Source of the DNA: Streptomyces megasporus | Lineage (GTDB): Bacteria > Actinomycetota > Actinomycetes > Streptomycetales > Streptomycetaceae | Reading direction: 5' to 3' | DNA length: 64,000 nucleotides | Assembly (NCBI RefSeq): GCF_000718985.1 | Contig: NZ_JODL01000016.1 | Coordinates: 62,001-126,000 of the forward strand | Program-made: the position numbers and the translations under genes | Shown: one piece after another, positions 1-9,315 of the stretch | Layout: each line of letters begins with the position of its first letter | How positions within the stretch are numbered: position 1 is the first letter of the stretch | The notes under the pieces: generated by a model | What the model saw: only the letters and a program-made list of their open reading frames with translations | Told to the model about the DNA's origin: nothing | Databases searched by the model: none

Positions 1-720
1 CCGCGCGACCGACGGATCGGACGCGACGGGCTGACGCTGACGGTGCGCACCGAGCGGAGTGTGACCTTCGTCGCCGACGGACGCGAGCACACCGTCCGCA
101 CCAACGCCGCGACCGTCCGCCGGGCGCTGGCGGAGGCGGGCATCACGCTGCGCGGCCAGGACACCGCCTCCGTCGCCCTGGACTCCTTTCCGCGCGACGG
201 CCAGACGATCACGGTGCTGCGCATCACCGACACCGAGCGGGTCAGCGAGGAGCCGATCGCGTTCACCACCGTGCGGCGCGAGGACCCCACCCTGCCCAAG
301 GGGACGGAGGTGGTGACCCAGGCGGGCCGGCCCGGTCTGCGGCGGATCACCCACGAACTGCGCACGGTCAACGGCGTGCGGCTCAGGCCCCGGCACGTGG
401 AGACCGTGGTGGTGCGCGAGCCGACGCCGCGGATCGTCCGGGTGGGCACCCGGGAGGTGCCGTCCTCGGTGCGCGGCGCCGACCACCTGAACTGGGACGC
501 CCTGGCCCGCTGCGAGTCCGGCGGCCGTCCCGACGCGGTGGACCCCACCGGGACGCACGGCGGCCTGTACCAGTTCGACTCCCGCACCTGGCGGGGCCTG
601 GGCGGCAAGGGCCGCCCGCAGGACGCCTCACCCGCCGAGCAGACCTACCGCGCGAAGAAGCTGTACGTGCGGAAGGGGGCGAGTCCGTGGCCGGTGTGCG
701 GCCGTAAACTGCACGAGTGA
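1..720 (+). CDS. Resuscitation-promoting factor (G5 + Rpf transglycosylase domains), 5' truncated by the window edge
   Basis: This secreted muralytic enzyme cleaves peptidoglycan and promotes exit from dormancy in actinobacteria. The reading frame is open from base 1, so the N-terminus (signal peptide and first DUF348 repeats) lies outside the window. The visible part shows a DUF348-like repeat ([19 protein letters not shown]), then a G5 domain around [20 protein letters not shown], then a C-terminal Rpf domain of about 75 residues. That domain starts at [13 protein letters not shown] and contains the catalytic Glu in CESGG and the GGLYQF motif. The gene overlaps rsmA by 4 nt (GTGA), which suggests translational coupling in an rpf-rsmA-ispE operon, a common actinobacterial order. 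The family call is confident; the exact N-terminal architecture is unseen. Confidence 0.9.
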   Translation, partial: PRDRRIGRDGLTLTVRTERSVTFVADGREHTVRTNAATVRRALAEAGITLRGQDTASVALDSFPRDGQTITVLRITDTERVSEEPIAFTTVRREDPTLPKGTEVVTQAGRPGLRRITHELRTVNGVRLRPRHVETVVVREPTPRIVRVGTREVPSSVRGADHLNWDALARCESGGRPDAVDPTGTHGGLYQFDSRTWRGLGGKGRPQDASPAEQTYRAKKLYVRKGASPWPVCGRKLHE

Positions 721-1592
721 GTTCAGCCCCCGCACCGGCCCCCGATCCCCTGCTGGGGCCCGCCGACATCCGCGAGCTGGCCGCCGAGCTGGGCGTCCGT
801 CCCACCAAACAACGCGGTCAGAACTTCGTCATCGACGCCAACACCGTCCGCCGGATCGTGCGGACCGCCCGGGTGCGTCCCGACGACGTGGTGGTCGAGA
901 TCGGGCCGGGCCTGGGGTCGCTGACGCTCGGGCTGCTCCAGGAGGCCGCGTGGGTGACGGCCGTGGAGATCGACGACGTGCTGGCGGCGGCGCTGCCCGC
1001 GACGGTCTCCGCGCGGCTGCCGGAGCGCGCCGACCGGTTCGCGCTGGTCCACCGGGACGCGCTGCGCGTCACGGAGCTGCCCGGTCCGACGCCCACCGCG
1101 CTGGTCGCCAACCTCCCCTACAACGTGGCCGTGCCCGTGCTGCTGCACATGCTGGCCGCCTTCCCGAGCATCGAGCACGGCCTGGTGATGGTCCAGTCGG
1201 AGGTCGCCGACCGGCTCGCGGCCGAGCCCGGCTCGAAGGTGTACGGGGTGCCGTCGGTGAAGGCCGCCTGGTACGCGGAGGTGAAACGGGCCGGCGCGAT
1301 CGGGCGGAACGTGTTCTGGCCCGCTCCCAACGTGGACTCCGGGCTGGTGTCATGGGTGCGGCGGGAACCGCCGCGCACGAAGGCCGGCCGGGAGGAGGTC
1401 TTCGCGGTGGTGGACGCCGCGTTCGCCCAGCGCCGCAAGACGCTGCGGGCCGCGCTGGCGGGCTGGGCCGGTTCGGCCGCGGCGGCCGAGGCGGCCCTGG
1501 TGGCGGCCGGCGTCCCGCCCCGCTCCCGGGGGGAGTCGTTGACGATCGAGGACTTCGCGGCCATCGCGGAGCGGAAGGACACCACCGCATGA
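717..1592 (+). CDS. rsmA: 16S rRNA (adenine1518/1519-N6)-dimethyltransferase
   Basis: RsmA (KsgA) dimethylates two adjacent adenines in the 3'-terminal hairpin of 16S rRNA during late 30S assembly, using SAM. The 291-residue protein has the family start region ([19 protein letters not shown], residues 30-48), the SAM-binding motif EIGPGLGS (61-68), the acidic VEIDD of motif II, and the catalytic NLPY motif (132-135). The C-terminal [10 protein letters not shown] helix region is also typical. The GTG start overlaps the stop of the Rpf gene, and the stop overlaps the ispE start (ATGA). Translational coupling along the operon is therefore likely. Length and motifs fit the family well. Confidence 0.97.
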   Translation: MSSAPAPAPDPLLGPADIRELAAELGVRPTKQRGQNFVIDANTVRRIVRTARVRPDDVVVEIGPGLGSLTLGLLQEAAWVTAVEIDDVLAAALPATVSARLPERADRFALVHRDALRVTELPGPTPTALVANLPYNVAVPVLLHMLAAFPSIEHGLVMVQSEVADRLAAEPGSKVYGVPSVKAAWYAEVKRAGAIGRNVFWPAPNVDSGLVSWVRREPPRTKAGREEVFAVVDAAFAQRRKTLRAALAGWAGSAAAAEAALVAAGVPPRSRGESLTIEDFAAIAERKDTTA

Positions 1593-2632
1593 GCGCCCCC
1601 GACTCCGATCTCTTCTTCACCTCCGACGCCGCCGATGACGCCGCCGGGGCCGACCGCGCCCCGCGTCGCCCGGCGGACGACGGCCCGAGCGCCTCGACGA
1701 CGGTCACCGCGCGCGTCCCCGCCAAGGTCAACGTGCAGCTCTCGGTGGGCGGACTGCGGCCGGACGGCTTCCACGACCTGGCGAACGTCTTCCTCGCCGT
1801 GGGCCTGTACGACGAGATCACCGTCACCCCCACCGCCCCGACCGAGGGGCCGCGCATCACCTGCTCGGGCCCCGACACCCACCACGTGCCGCTGGACCGC
1901 TCCAACCTGGCCCTGCGCGCCGTGGACGCGCTCGCCCTCCGCCACGGCATCTCGCCGGACGTCCACGTCCACATCGACAAGGACATCCCCGTCGCGGGCG
2001 GCATGGCGGGCGGCAGCGCGGACGCGGCGGGCGCGCTGCTGGCCTGCGACACGCTCTGGGGGACGAGGACCCCGCGCGAGGAACTGCTGGCCATCTGCGC
2101 CGAGTTGGGTTCGGACGTGCCGTTCTCGCTGGTCGGCGGCGCGGCCCTGGGGCGGGGCCGCGGCGAGGTGCTGACGCCGCTGGAGGTGGGCGGCACCTTC
2201 CACTGGGTGTTCGCCGTCGCCGACGGGGGGCTGTCCACCCCGGCCGTCTACCGCGAGTGCGACCGGCTGCGCGAGCGGCGGGGGACGGGCTCGGGCGTCG
2301 GCGACGTCCCCGAGCCGGAGGCGTCTCCCGTGCTGCTCGCCGCGCTGCGCTCCGGGGACCCCCACCTGCTGGCCGCGAACCTGTCCAACGACCTCCAGCC
2401 CGCGGCCGTCTCGCTGCTCCCCTCCCTGGGCGACACCCTGGCGGCGGGCCGGGAGGCGGGCGCGCTGGCCGCCCTGGTCTCCGGCTCCGGCCCGACCTGC
2501 GCCTTCCTCGCCGAGGACGCCGCGTCGGCGTCGGACATCGCCGTGGCCCTGCGCGACGCGGACGTCTGCCGCGACGCCCGCACCGCGACGAGCCCCGCCG
2601 AGGGCGCGACGGTGATCCGGGCCGAGGTCTGA
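1589..2632 (+). CDS. ispE: 4-diphosphocytidyl-2-C-methyl-D-erythritol kinase
   Basis: IspE phosphorylates CDP-methylerythritol in the MEP pathway that makes isoprenoid precursors. The ATG at 1589 overlaps the rsmA stop (ATGA), giving 347 residues. The frame is open further upstream, but that part is antisense-like sequence inside rsmA. The GHMP-kinase ATP loop ([15 protein letters not shown]) is at residues 134-148 and the C-terminal glycine motif [10 protein letters not shown] is intact. The catalytic core begins near residue 40 ([17 protein letters not shown]). The first 38 residues are Asp/Ala-rich and probably disordered, longer than in Escherichia coli IspE. A strong hairpin follows 10 nt after the stop. 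Confidence 0.96.
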   Translation: MSAPDSDLFFTSDAADDAAGADRAPRRPADDGPSASTTVTARVPAKVNVQLSVGGLRPDGFHDLANVFLAVGLYDEITVTPTAPTEGPRITCSGPDTHHVPLDRSNLALRAVDALALRHGISPDVHVHIDKDIPVAGGMAGGSADAAGALLACDTLWGTRTPREELLAICAELGSDVPFSLVGGAALGRGRGEVLTPLEVGGTFHWVFAVADGGLSTPAVYRECDRLRERRGTGSGVGDVPEPEASPVLLAALRSGDPHLLAANLSNDLQPAAVSLLPSLGDTLAAGREAGALAALVSGSGPTCAFLAEDAASASDIAVALRDADVCRDARTATSPAEGATVIRAEV

Positions 2633-2642
2633 CGGTGCTCCG

Positions 2643-2678
2643 GAACGGGGCCTGAGTACTCCGACTCGGGGCCCGTTC
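2643..2678 (+). terminator. Hairpin terminator after ispE
   Basis: Two 15-nt arms (2643-2657 and 2664-2678) pair with one mismatch and one G-U wobble around a 6-nt loop. It lies directly after the ispE stop and ends the rpf-rsmA-ispE operon. There is no long U tract, as is usual in Streptomyces. Confidence 0.7.
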
Positions 2679-2749
2679 ACGCGGTGTCGAGGACGAACGC
2701 CGTGCCGGGCGGACGGCCGCGCGCCGGTCTCCTCCCCTGTGACGCGGGC

Positions 2750-3280
2750 TCACCAGCCGGTGAAGGCGAGCACCTCACGGGCGATGTCCGGCACGGACCG
2801 GCCGTCGGTCGGCACCCGCACCGTGTCCGGCGGCGCCTGCTCCGCCAACCGCCGCGCCATGAGCGCGCCACGCCGGATGTGCGCGTCGAGCCGCGAGCCG
2901 GTCTCGCGGACGGTGAGCCGGGCACGGGCCGTCGCGTCGTCCGCGGTGAGCAGGACCCGCACGAGCCGCAGCGGGGCGCCCATGACCCGCTCGAACATCT
3001 CGCCCTCCAGGACGCTCACGGTGTTGGTGTAGATCAGCCTGCGGTGGCCGAGCGCCGCGTAGCCGGCCCACAGTGCCGTGAGGTTCCGCTCGGTGATCGC
3101 GGAGCGGTGGGGGTCGCCGGGCGGGGCGGGGTGGACGTGGTCCAGGACGTCGCCCTCGATCAGGCAGTGGGCCACGCCGGCGTCCCGCGACAGCGCGGAG
3201 ACCTCCTGGCCCACGGTGGACTTGCCGACGCCGGAGCGTCCCGCGATCAGCAGCGCCTCGCGTTCCGGGTGTCCCGTCAT
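2750..3280 (-). CDS. P-loop NTPase / small-molecule kinase-like protein
   Basis: This is a 176-residue protein with a Walker A motif near the N-terminus (LLIAGRSGVGKSTVGQEV). The layout resembles the adenylate-, shikimate- or APS-kinase-like group: a CLIEGDVLDHV segment follows strand 2, and an Arg-rich LID-like part (RVLLTADDATARARLTVRETGS) comes later. The substrate cannot be read from the sequence. I chose the ATG at 3280 because the Walker A strand follows directly; an upstream ATG at 3331 would add a Pro/Arg-rich stretch with no ribosome binding site. The gene is convergent with ispE and lies downstream of the serine hydrolase on the same strand. Confidence 0.75.
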   Translation of the reverse strand: MTGHPEREALLIAGRSGVGKSTVGQEVSALSRDAGVAHCLIEGDVLDHVHPAPPGDPHRSAITERNLTALWAGYAALGHRRLIYTNTVSVLEGEMFERVMGAPLRLVRVLLTADDATARARLTVRETGSRLDAHIRRGALMARRLAEQAPPDTVRVPTDGRSVPDIAREVLAFTGW

Positions 3281-3358
3281 GGCCGTGAGCCTGCCGGCCC
3301 GTGGGGGCCGGGGCACGGGGTTTTCCGGCACCGGGCCCGCGGTCCGGGCCGGCCGGGG

Positions 3359-4549
3359 CTAGGACGCCGACCGACTCCCTGTCGCCACGTGGCGCAGGGC
3401 GCGTACAAGGGCCTGCGCGCGAGGGTCGGAGGTGACCGACCTCTGCAGGGAGTTGGTGACGTAGGCGAAGGCCAGCCCCGCCTCCGGGTCGGCGAAGGCG
3501 AGGGAGCCCCCGCGGCCGGGGTGGCCGAAGGACCCCGGACCGAGCATCGGGCAGGAGGGCCCGTGGAGCATGTAGCCCAGCCCGAAGCGGGTGCCCACCA
3601 CCAGGACGCGGTCCGGTCCGACCGACTCCTCGGTGCGGGCCTGGGTGAGGGTGGCGGGCGCGTACAGACGGCGGGTCCCGTCGTCCAGGTCGCCCAGCAG
3701 CGCCGCGTAGAAGCGGGCCAGGGAGCGGGCGGTGGCCACGCCCCCGGAACCGGCCGGTCCGGCGGCCAGATAGGCGGGGTCGTTCTCGTCGGGCAGCGGG
3801 TCGACGGCGCCGAAGGCCCGACGGGTGAGGGAGGTCGGGTCGCTCCAGGCCTCGGCGACGTCCCGCTTGGGGCGGACCCGCGGGCCGTGGGAGAGCGGCA
3901 CGGGCGGGGCCTCGACGTCGGCGATCCGACCCACCCGGTGGGCCTGCTCCTCGGGCAGTCCGATCCAGAGGTCCAGGCCGTACGGTCCGGCCACCTCGTC
4001 GGCGAACCAGCGGCCCAGGGAGCGCCCGGTGATCCGCAGCACCAGCTCGTCCAGCAGCCAGCCGTAGGTCTGCGCGTGGTAACCGTGCGCGGTGCCCGGC
4101 TCCCAGACGGGCACCTGGGCGGCGAGGGCGCGCGGCCCGGAGACGCCGTCGACGGCCCGCTCCGGTGTGAGGGGGGTGTCGAGGGCGGGCAGGCCCGCGC
4201 GGTGGGAGAGCAGGTGGCGCACCGGTACGCGCTCCTTGCCCGCCGCCTTGAACTCCGGCCAGTACGTGCCCACGGGGGCGTCCAGGTCCAACCGGCCACG
4301 CTGGTGCAGCAGGTGGAGGACGGCGGCGGCCGGCCCCTTGGTCACGGACCGCACCACCTGGGCGGTGTCCTGTCTCCAGGGCTCGTCCCCGTGGGGATCG
4401 GCGAGGCCGCCCCACAGGTCGACGACCTTCTGCCCGTCCCGGTAGACGGCCACGGCCGCGCCGCGGTCGCCGCGCTCGGTGAGGTTGGCGCGGAAGGCGT
4501 CACGGACCGGCTCCCAGCCGTCCGCCACCGTGCCCTGGACGTCCGCCAC
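3359..4549 (-). CDS. Serine hydrolase of the beta-lactamase / EstB fold
   Basis: This 396-residue enzyme belongs to the class C beta-lactamase/esterase superfamily (Pfam Beta-lactamase), whose members hydrolyse esters or D-amino peptides. The nucleophile motif SxxK is SVTK (residues 68-71), the Tyr motif is in YHAQTYGWLLDEL, and the third motif is in FGHPGRGGSLAF. There is no signal peptide, so it is probably cytoplasmic and more likely an esterase than a penicillin-binding protein. The GTG at 4549 is preceded by AGGAG at good spacing; an upstream ATG at 4591 has no such site. Natural substrate unknown. Confidence 0.85.
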   Translation of the reverse strand: MADVQGTVADGWEPVRDAFRANLTERGDRGAAVAVYRDGQKVVDLWGGLADPHGDEPWRQDTAQVVRSVTKGPAAAVLHLLHQRGRLDLDAPVGTYWPEFKAAGKERVPVRHLLSHRAGLPALDTPLTPERAVDGVSGPRALAAQVPVWEPGTAHGYHAQTYGWLLDELVLRITGRSLGRWFADEVAGPYGLDLWIGLPEEQAHRVGRIADVEAPPVPLSHGPRVRPKRDVAEAWSDPTSLTRRAFGAVDPLPDENDPAYLAAGPAGSGGVATARSLARFYAALLGDLDDGTRRLYAPATLTQARTEESVGPDRVLVVGTRFGLGYMLHGPSCPMLGPGSFGHPGRGGSLAFADPEAGLAFAYVTNSLQRSVTSDPRAQALVRALRHVATGSRSAS

Positions 4550-4926
4550 TGTGGTTGCGCTCCTGCCGGTCGTGGGTGGATGTGCGTGCACCGTCCATGG
4601 TGCTACGCGCGTGGAGCCGCACCGGACCGGGGGTCGGGTCCGAAGGGCGGTGCCGCGAACGCCCGCTCATCGGGTCGGAGCCGGTTTCCACCGACACCCT
4701 TCGGTGACCTTCCGTGAGGCGTTCGTCACCGAAGGTCTCCCCACCCAGGAGGTTCTCTCGGAAATGAGAGTTTCGCCCTTTACCGGGCACTCGCCTTTTA
4801 TGCCGGATCCTCACAGAACTGTTGCACAGCTCACAGAAATTGCTCGCGGTATTCCGTCATGAAAACGCCGTGACGGGGTCGAAGGAGAAAGAGGCCCCCT
4901 CGAACGCCCGACCAAGGAGCACCTCC
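4550..4926. other. Intergenic region upstream of the ssgE-like gene, with an inverted repeat
   Basis: This 377-nt gap between divergent genes holds no convincing gene. It contains TTCGGTGAC (4700-4708) and its exact inverted copy GTCACCGAA (4725-4733); the pairing extends outwards through ACC/GGT if one C is bulged. The part from 4760 to 4870 is much richer in A+T than the surroundings and contains the direct repeat CTCACAGAA. It presumably holds the ssgE promoter. No -10/-35 pair is clear enough to name. Confidence 0.4.
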
Positions 4927-5340
4927 ATGCCCGCCGTCATCGATCACACCGTCCAGGCTCGCCTGGTCACCGTTCCCTCCGCCACCCGTGACCTCACCGT
5001 GTCCCTCCGCTACGACCGGCAGGATCCCTTCGCCGTGCGGATCGTCTTCCCCCCCGACGTCTCGCTCGACGGGCAGGAGGTCGCCTGGATCTTCTCCCGC
5101 GAACTGCTGGAGGAGGGGCTGCGCGTCTCGGCGGGCCAGGGCGACGTGCGGGTCCGGCCGGACGGCGGGACGCGGACCGTCGTCGAACTGCGCGCCCCGG
5201 AGGGCGTGGCGGTGATCGAGTTCGACACCGCCGGGCTGCGGAGCTTCCTGCGCGGCACCTACAAGCTGGTGCGCGACGGCGCGGAGCACCTGGAACTGGA
5301 CCTCGACCGCACGCTGACCACCCTGCTCAGGGGTGTGTGA
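4927..5340 (+). CDS. ssgE: SsgA-family sporulation/cell-division regulator (SsgE-like)
   Basis: SsgA-like proteins occur only in sporulating actinomycetes and control septum placement and spore separation. The 137-residue protein has the family features: an LRYDRQDPFAVRIVF block, the W-[IV]-F-[SA]-R-[ED]-LL-x-EGL block (VAWIFSRELLEEGL), then GQGDVRVRP, and a C-terminal FLRGTYKLVRDGAEHLELDLD. The ATG is preceded by AAGGAG at ideal spacing. The label SsgE rests on the similarity of the neighbourhood to S. coelicolor (rpf-rsmA-ispE nearby), recalled from memory; the family call is firm, the paralogue is an inference. Upstream is an unusually A+T-rich 5' region with an inverted repeat. Confidence 0.8.
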   Translation: MPAVIDHTVQARLVTVPSATRDLTVSLRYDRQDPFAVRIVFPPDVSLDGQEVAWIFSRELLEEGLRVSAGQGDVRVRPDGGTRTVVELRAPEGVAVIEFDTAGLRSFLRGTYKLVRDGAEHLELDLDRTLTTLLRGV

Positions 5341-5463
5341 GGTCCCGGACACAGCGCGCGGGCCCCGCCCGGCCCCCGAACACGCCCCCTTCGACGCGAG
5401 GGCCGGATCACCTTCCGTTCCCGCACCCCGCAGGAGTTGCCCCGGACCGACCGGCCGGCGACC

Positions 5464-8400
5464 ATGGGAGGGGTGACCGTTCCCTCCGGCCCTCCGGGCC
5501 CGCCCGTATCGCCCTCCTCGGGCGCCTACCTCAGGTTTCCCCACATCCACGGGGATCTGGTGTGCTTCGCCGCCGAGGACGACCTGTGGATCGCCCCCAT
5601 CGTCGCCGAGGACGCGGACCCCCCGCGCGCCTGGCGGCTGACCGTGGACCGCACCCGGATCGGGCACCCCCGCTTCTCCCCCGACGGCCGGCACATCGCC
5701 TACACGAACTGGCGCAGCCTTGACCCCGAGATCCACCTCGCCCCGATAGAGGGCGGACCGGCGCGGCGGCTGACGTACTGGGGCGCCGTCGACACCCAGG
5801 TCTGCGGCTGGACCCCCGAGGGGGAGATCCTCGCCGTGGCCTCGCACGGCCAGCCGCTGTCGTACCTCACCTGGGCCCACCGGCTGCCCACCGACGGCAG
5901 CCCCGGCGAGCGACTGCCCTGGGGCCCGGTGTCCCACATCGACGTGGCCGACCTGGACGGCGAGCGGCGGACGCTGCTGCTGACCGGCACCCCGTTCCAC
6001 GAGCCCGCCGACTGGAAGCGCTACCGCGGCGGTGCGATGGGACGGCTGTGGCTGGACGGCGAGCGTCTGGTGCCCGAGCTGTACGGGCACCTGGCCTGCC
6101 CGATGTTCGTCGCCGGTCGGATCGCGTTCCTCTCCGACCACGAGGGCGTCGGCAACCTCTACTCCTGCCGGCCCGACGGCGGCGACCTGCGCCGCCACAC
6201 CGACCACGCCGACTTCTACGCCCGGCACGCCTCCACCGACGGCGAGCGCGTGGTGTACCAGTGCGCGGGCGAGCTGTGGCTGGTGGACGACTTCTCCCCG
6301 CGGGCACGGCCGCGCCGCCTGTCGGTGCGGCTGGGCGGGCCGCGCGCCGGGCGGCGCTCCTACCAGGTGTCGGCCGCCGGACACGTCAACTCCCTGGCCG
6401 TGGACACCACCGGGCGGGCCAGCGCGGTGGGCGTGCGCGGCAGCCTGTACTGGCTCACCCACCGCGACGGCCCGGCCCGGGTGATCGCCGACACCCCGGG
6501 GGTGCGGGTCCGGCTGCCGGAGATGCTCGGCTCCACCGGGCAGATCGCCTACGTCACCGACGCCGAGGGCGAGGACGCCGTGGAGATCGCCCACCTGCCG
6601 CGGGTCAGCGGGGGCCGCGATCCGCGGCGGCTGGCGGCGGGCAGGCTGGGACGGGTGCACGAACTGGTCTCCTCGCCGGACGGCGAGACGCTCGCCGTCG
6701 CCTCCCACGACGGCCGGTTGCTGCTGGTCCGCACCGGCGCCGGGGAGGCCGAGGGCGGCGGAGCGGCCGGCCTGGCCGGGGAGGTCGAGGCGGACTCCGG
6801 CAAGGAGGGCCGCGAGGGCGCCGGGACGGCGGCGGCCGGCGCGGCGGGGGAGGAAGAGGTCGTCGAGGAGGAGGGCGAGGTCGTCGAGCTGGCCCGGTCC
6901 GTCAACGGGCCGGTGCGCGACCTCGCCTTCTCGCCCGACTCCCAGTGGCTGGCCTGGGCCCACCCCGGCACCGACGGCGCGCTCACCCGCATCAGGATCG
7001 CCCGGCTGGGCGACCGGACGATCCTGGACGTCACCGAGGGGCGCTTCGAGGACGAGGAGCCCGTCTTCACCCGTGACGGCCGCTACCTCGCGTTCCTTTC
7101 CTGGCGCGGCTTCGACCCGGTCTACGACGTGCACACCGGGGACCTGTCGTTCCCGCTGGGCTGCCGCCCGTACCTGGTGCCGCTCTCCTCGGCGACGCCC
7201 TCGCCCTTCGCGCTCTCCGCGGAGGGCCGGCCGGCGGCCGGCGGGCTGGACCCGGACGACCTCGGCGAGGCGGCCGGCGAGGAGGGCACGGTGTTGGTGG
7301 AGGTGGAGGGGCTGGCCAGCCGGGTCACGCCGTTCCCCGTGTCGGCCTCGAAGTACTCCTCCCTCCACCCGGTCGGCGGCGGTGGGCTGGTGTGGCTGCG
7401 CTGGCCGATCTCCGGGGCGCTCGGCGAGACCTTCGCCAACCCGGCCGACACCTCCGGCCGTCCCACGCTGGAGCACTTCGATCTGGTCAAGGCCAAGCGG
7501 ACCGAACTGACCAGCAGTGTCGACTGGTTCGCGGTCAGTGGCGACGGCACCCGGCTGGTCGTCAACGACGAGGGCGACCTGCGGGCGGTGCCGGCCACCG
7601 AGACCGCCGACGGCGACTCCACCACCCACCTCGACCTGCGCCGCATCCTCCACGACGTGGACCCCTGCGCGGAGTGGCGGCAGTCCTTCGACGAGGCCGG
7701 CCGGATCATGCGGTCGTACTTCTGGGACCCGGGCATGTCGGGCGTCGACTGGGACGCGATCCTCGACCAGTACCGTCCGCTGGTCGAACGGGTCGCCTCC
7801 CCGGACGAGTTCGCCGATCTGCTCCGGGAGACGGTGGGCGAACTCGGCACCTCCCACGCGTACGTGACGCCCGCCCGGCGCAACGAGGGCCCGTCCCACT
7901 ACCAGCGGCCCATCGGGCTGTTGGGCGCGGACTTCGCCCGTACCGAGGACGGCCGGTGGCGGGTGGAGCGCATCCTGCCCGGCGACTCCTCCGATTCCCG
8001 GGCCCGCTCGCCGCTGGCCGGCTCCGGCATCCGCGAGGGCGCGGTGCTCACCCACGTCGACGGCCGTCCCGTGGACCCGGTCGCCGGACCGTACCCGCTG
8101 CTGGCCGCCGCGGGCGGCACCACCGTCGAGCTGACCTTCCTCAGCGACCCGGGCGGGGAGGAGGACGTCCCGCGTCGTCCCCGCCGCGTCGCCGTCATGC
8201 CGCTGATCGACGAGCGTCCGCTGCGCTACCAGGACTGGGTGAGCCGACGGCGGGCGGTGGTGCGGGAGTTGAGCGGCGGCAGGTGCGGCTACCTGCACAT
8301 CCCCGACATGGGCGGCTCGGGGTGGGCGCAGTTCAACCGCGATCTGCGGGTGGAGGTGTCCCGGCCCGCGCTGATCGTGGACGTGCGCGGCAACGCGGGC

Positions 8401-8907
8401 GGCCACATCAGCGATCTGGTGGTCGAGGCGCTCACCCGCACCGTCCTCGGCTGGGACCTGGTGCGCGACGCCCAGCCGATCAGCTACGCCTCCAACGCTC
8501 CGCGCGGTCCCATCGTGGCGCTGGCCGACGAGGCCACGGCCTCCGACGGCGACATGATCACCGCCGCGTTCCGGCTGCTGGGGATCGGCCCGGTGGTCGG
8601 CGTGCGCACCTGGGGCGGGGTGGTCGGGATGACCGGCCGGCACCGGCTCGGCGACGGCACGGTCATCACGGTGCCGATGAACGCGGCGTGGTTCGACGAG
8701 TACAAGTGGTCGGTGGAGAACCACGGCGTGGAGCCCGACATCGAGGTGCTGCGGACGCCCCGGGACTGGGCCGAGGACCGCTACCCGATGTTGGAGACGG
8801 CCGTGCGCACCGCCCTGGACCTGCTGGAGCGCCATCCGGCCGCCGCGCCGCCCGGCTACGACGACGTGCCCGATCGCAGCCGTCCGCCGTTGCCGCCCCG
8901 GCCGTGA
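5464..8907 (+). CDS. Tricorn protease homologue (S41 family)
   Basis: Tricorn is a large cytosolic peptidase that trims oligopeptides made by the proteasome. The roughly 1147-residue protein has N-terminal beta-propeller repeats (GHPRFSPDGRHIAY, FSPDSQWLAWA), then a C1 domain with the catalytic-His region ELGTSHAYV near residue 795. A PDZ-like stretch (LAGSGIREGAVLTHVDG) and the C2 nucleophile loop DEATASDGDMITAAF near residue 1027 follow. An acidic, low-complexity insertion of about 50 residues (near 427-478) interrupts the second propeller. The start is uncertain: ATG 5464, GTG 5473 and TTG 5437 are in frame, and none has a well-spaced ribosome binding site. Confidence 0.9.
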   Translation: MGGVTVPSGPPGPPVSPSSGAYLRFPHIHGDLVCFAAEDDLWIAPIVAEDADPPRAWRLTVDRTRIGHPRFSPDGRHIAYTNWRSLDPEIHLAPIEGGPARRLTYWGAVDTQVCGWTPEGEILAVASHGQPLSYLTWAHRLPTDGSPGERLPWGPVSHIDVADLDGERRTLLLTGTPFHEPADWKRYRGGAMGRLWLDGERLVPELYGHLACPMFVAGRIAFLSDHEGVGNLYSCRPDGGDLRRHTDHADFYARHASTDGERVVYQCAGELWLVDDFSPRARPRRLSVRLGGPRAGRRSYQVSAAGHVNSLAVDTTGRASAVGVRGSLYWLTHRDGPARVIADTPGVRVRLPEMLGSTGQIAYVTDAEGEDAVEIAHLPRVSGGRDPRRLAAGRLGRVHELVSSPDGETLAVASHDGRLLLVRTGAGEAEGGGAAGLAGEVEADSGKEGREGAGTAAAGAAGEEEVVEEEGEVVELARSVNGPVRDLAFSPDSQWLAWAHPGTDGALTRIRIARLGDRTILDVTEGRFEDEEPVFTRDGRYLAFLSWRGFDPVYDVHTGDLSFPLGCRPYLVPLSSATPSPFALSAEGRPAAGGLDPDDLGEAAGEEGTVLVEVEGLASRVTPFPVSASKYSSLHPVGGGGLVWLRWPISGALGETFANPADTSGRPTLEHFDLVKAKRTELTSSVDWFAVSGDGTRLVVNDEGDLRAVPATETADGDSTTHLDLRRILHDVDPCAEWRQSFDEAGRIMRSYFWDPGMSGVDWDAILDQYRPLVERVASPDEFADLLRETVGELGTSHAYVTPARRNEGPSHYQRPIGLLGADFARTEDGRWRVERILPGDSSDSRARSPLAGSGIREGAVLTHVDGRPVDPVAGPYPLLAAAGGTTVELTFLSDPGGEEDVPRRPRRVAVMPLIDERPLRYQDWVSRRRAVVRELSGGRCGYLHIPDMGGSGWAQFNRDLRVEVSRPALIVDVRGNAGGHISDLVVEALTRTVLGWDLVRDAQPISYASNAPRGPIVALADEATASDGDMITAAFRLLGIGPVVGVRTWGGVVGMTGRHRLGDGTVITVPMNAAWFDEYKWSVENHGVEPDIEVLRTPRDWAEDRYPMLETAVRTALDLLERHPAAAPPGYDDVPDRSRPPLPPRP

Positions 8908-9026
8908 GGCCGGGCGGGGCCGGGGCGGAACCGGGCGGGGCCGGAGAAAAGCCCGATATGCGCCGTTCGCCGGATCGTGTCAGGCTGAAGACGGACAGAC
9001 CGCCTGGACACCTTCCGGGAGTGCAC

Positions 9027-9218
9027 ATGGGCAAGCGTGACAAGGACACGGAGGGCTTCCCCAAGGAGCGTCGCGACGCGCGCCAACACGGCGAGAACAC
9101 GCCGGGCGGCGACCGCTCCCGACGGCGCGGCCGGGACCGCGAACAGGACGACTGGAAGATCCACCCCCGCGAGGACAGTCCTCCGGAGTGGGACGAGGAG
9201 GACCGACCGGACGCCTGA
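9027..9218 (+). CDS. Small highly charged protein of unknown function (63 aa)
   Basis: The gene encodes a very hydrophilic peptide rich in Asp, Glu, Arg and Lys (MGKRDKDTEGFPKERRD... ending EEDRPDA). It has no hydrophobic segment, so it is probably cytosolic and disordered. Codon third positions are G/C as in real Streptomyces genes, a GGGAG-like site precedes the ATG, and a strong bidirectional terminator follows at once. These points support a real gene. I do not recognise a family. It is separated from the tricorn gene by about 120 nt of GC-rich direct repeats. Confidence 0.6.
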   Translation: MGKRDKDTEGFPKERRDARQHGENTPGGDRSRRRGRDREQDDWKIHPREDSPPEWDEEDRPDA

Positions 9219-9237
9219 CGCCGACCGTCCGGCACCC

Positions 9238-9282
9238 GCGGCCGATCCCCGGGAAGGGCTTCCCTTCCCGGGGATCGGCCGC
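9238..9282. terminator. Bidirectional terminator between convergent genes
   Basis: A perfect 21-bp inverted repeat (arms 9238-9258 and 9262-9282) surrounds a 3-nt CTT loop. It sits between the + strand small protein and the minus-strand SDR gene and can serve both directions. Confidence 0.85.
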
Positions 9283-9315
9283 GCCCGGCCGTCCCCGCCG
9301 CGAGTGCGTCGGCGC

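Noticed and set aside
4831..8835. 1334-aa minus-strand open frame opposite the tricorn gene
   Set aside because: It is the antisense shadow of the tricorn gene: the sequence is full of Val/Gly/Arg/His runs without any domain, whereas the plus strand gives a clear protease.
8908..8945. Direct repeats ACCGGGCGGGGCCGG after the tricorn gene as a mobile-element footprint
   Set aside because: Simple GC-rich repeats without flanking target duplication or open reading frame; most likely slippage.
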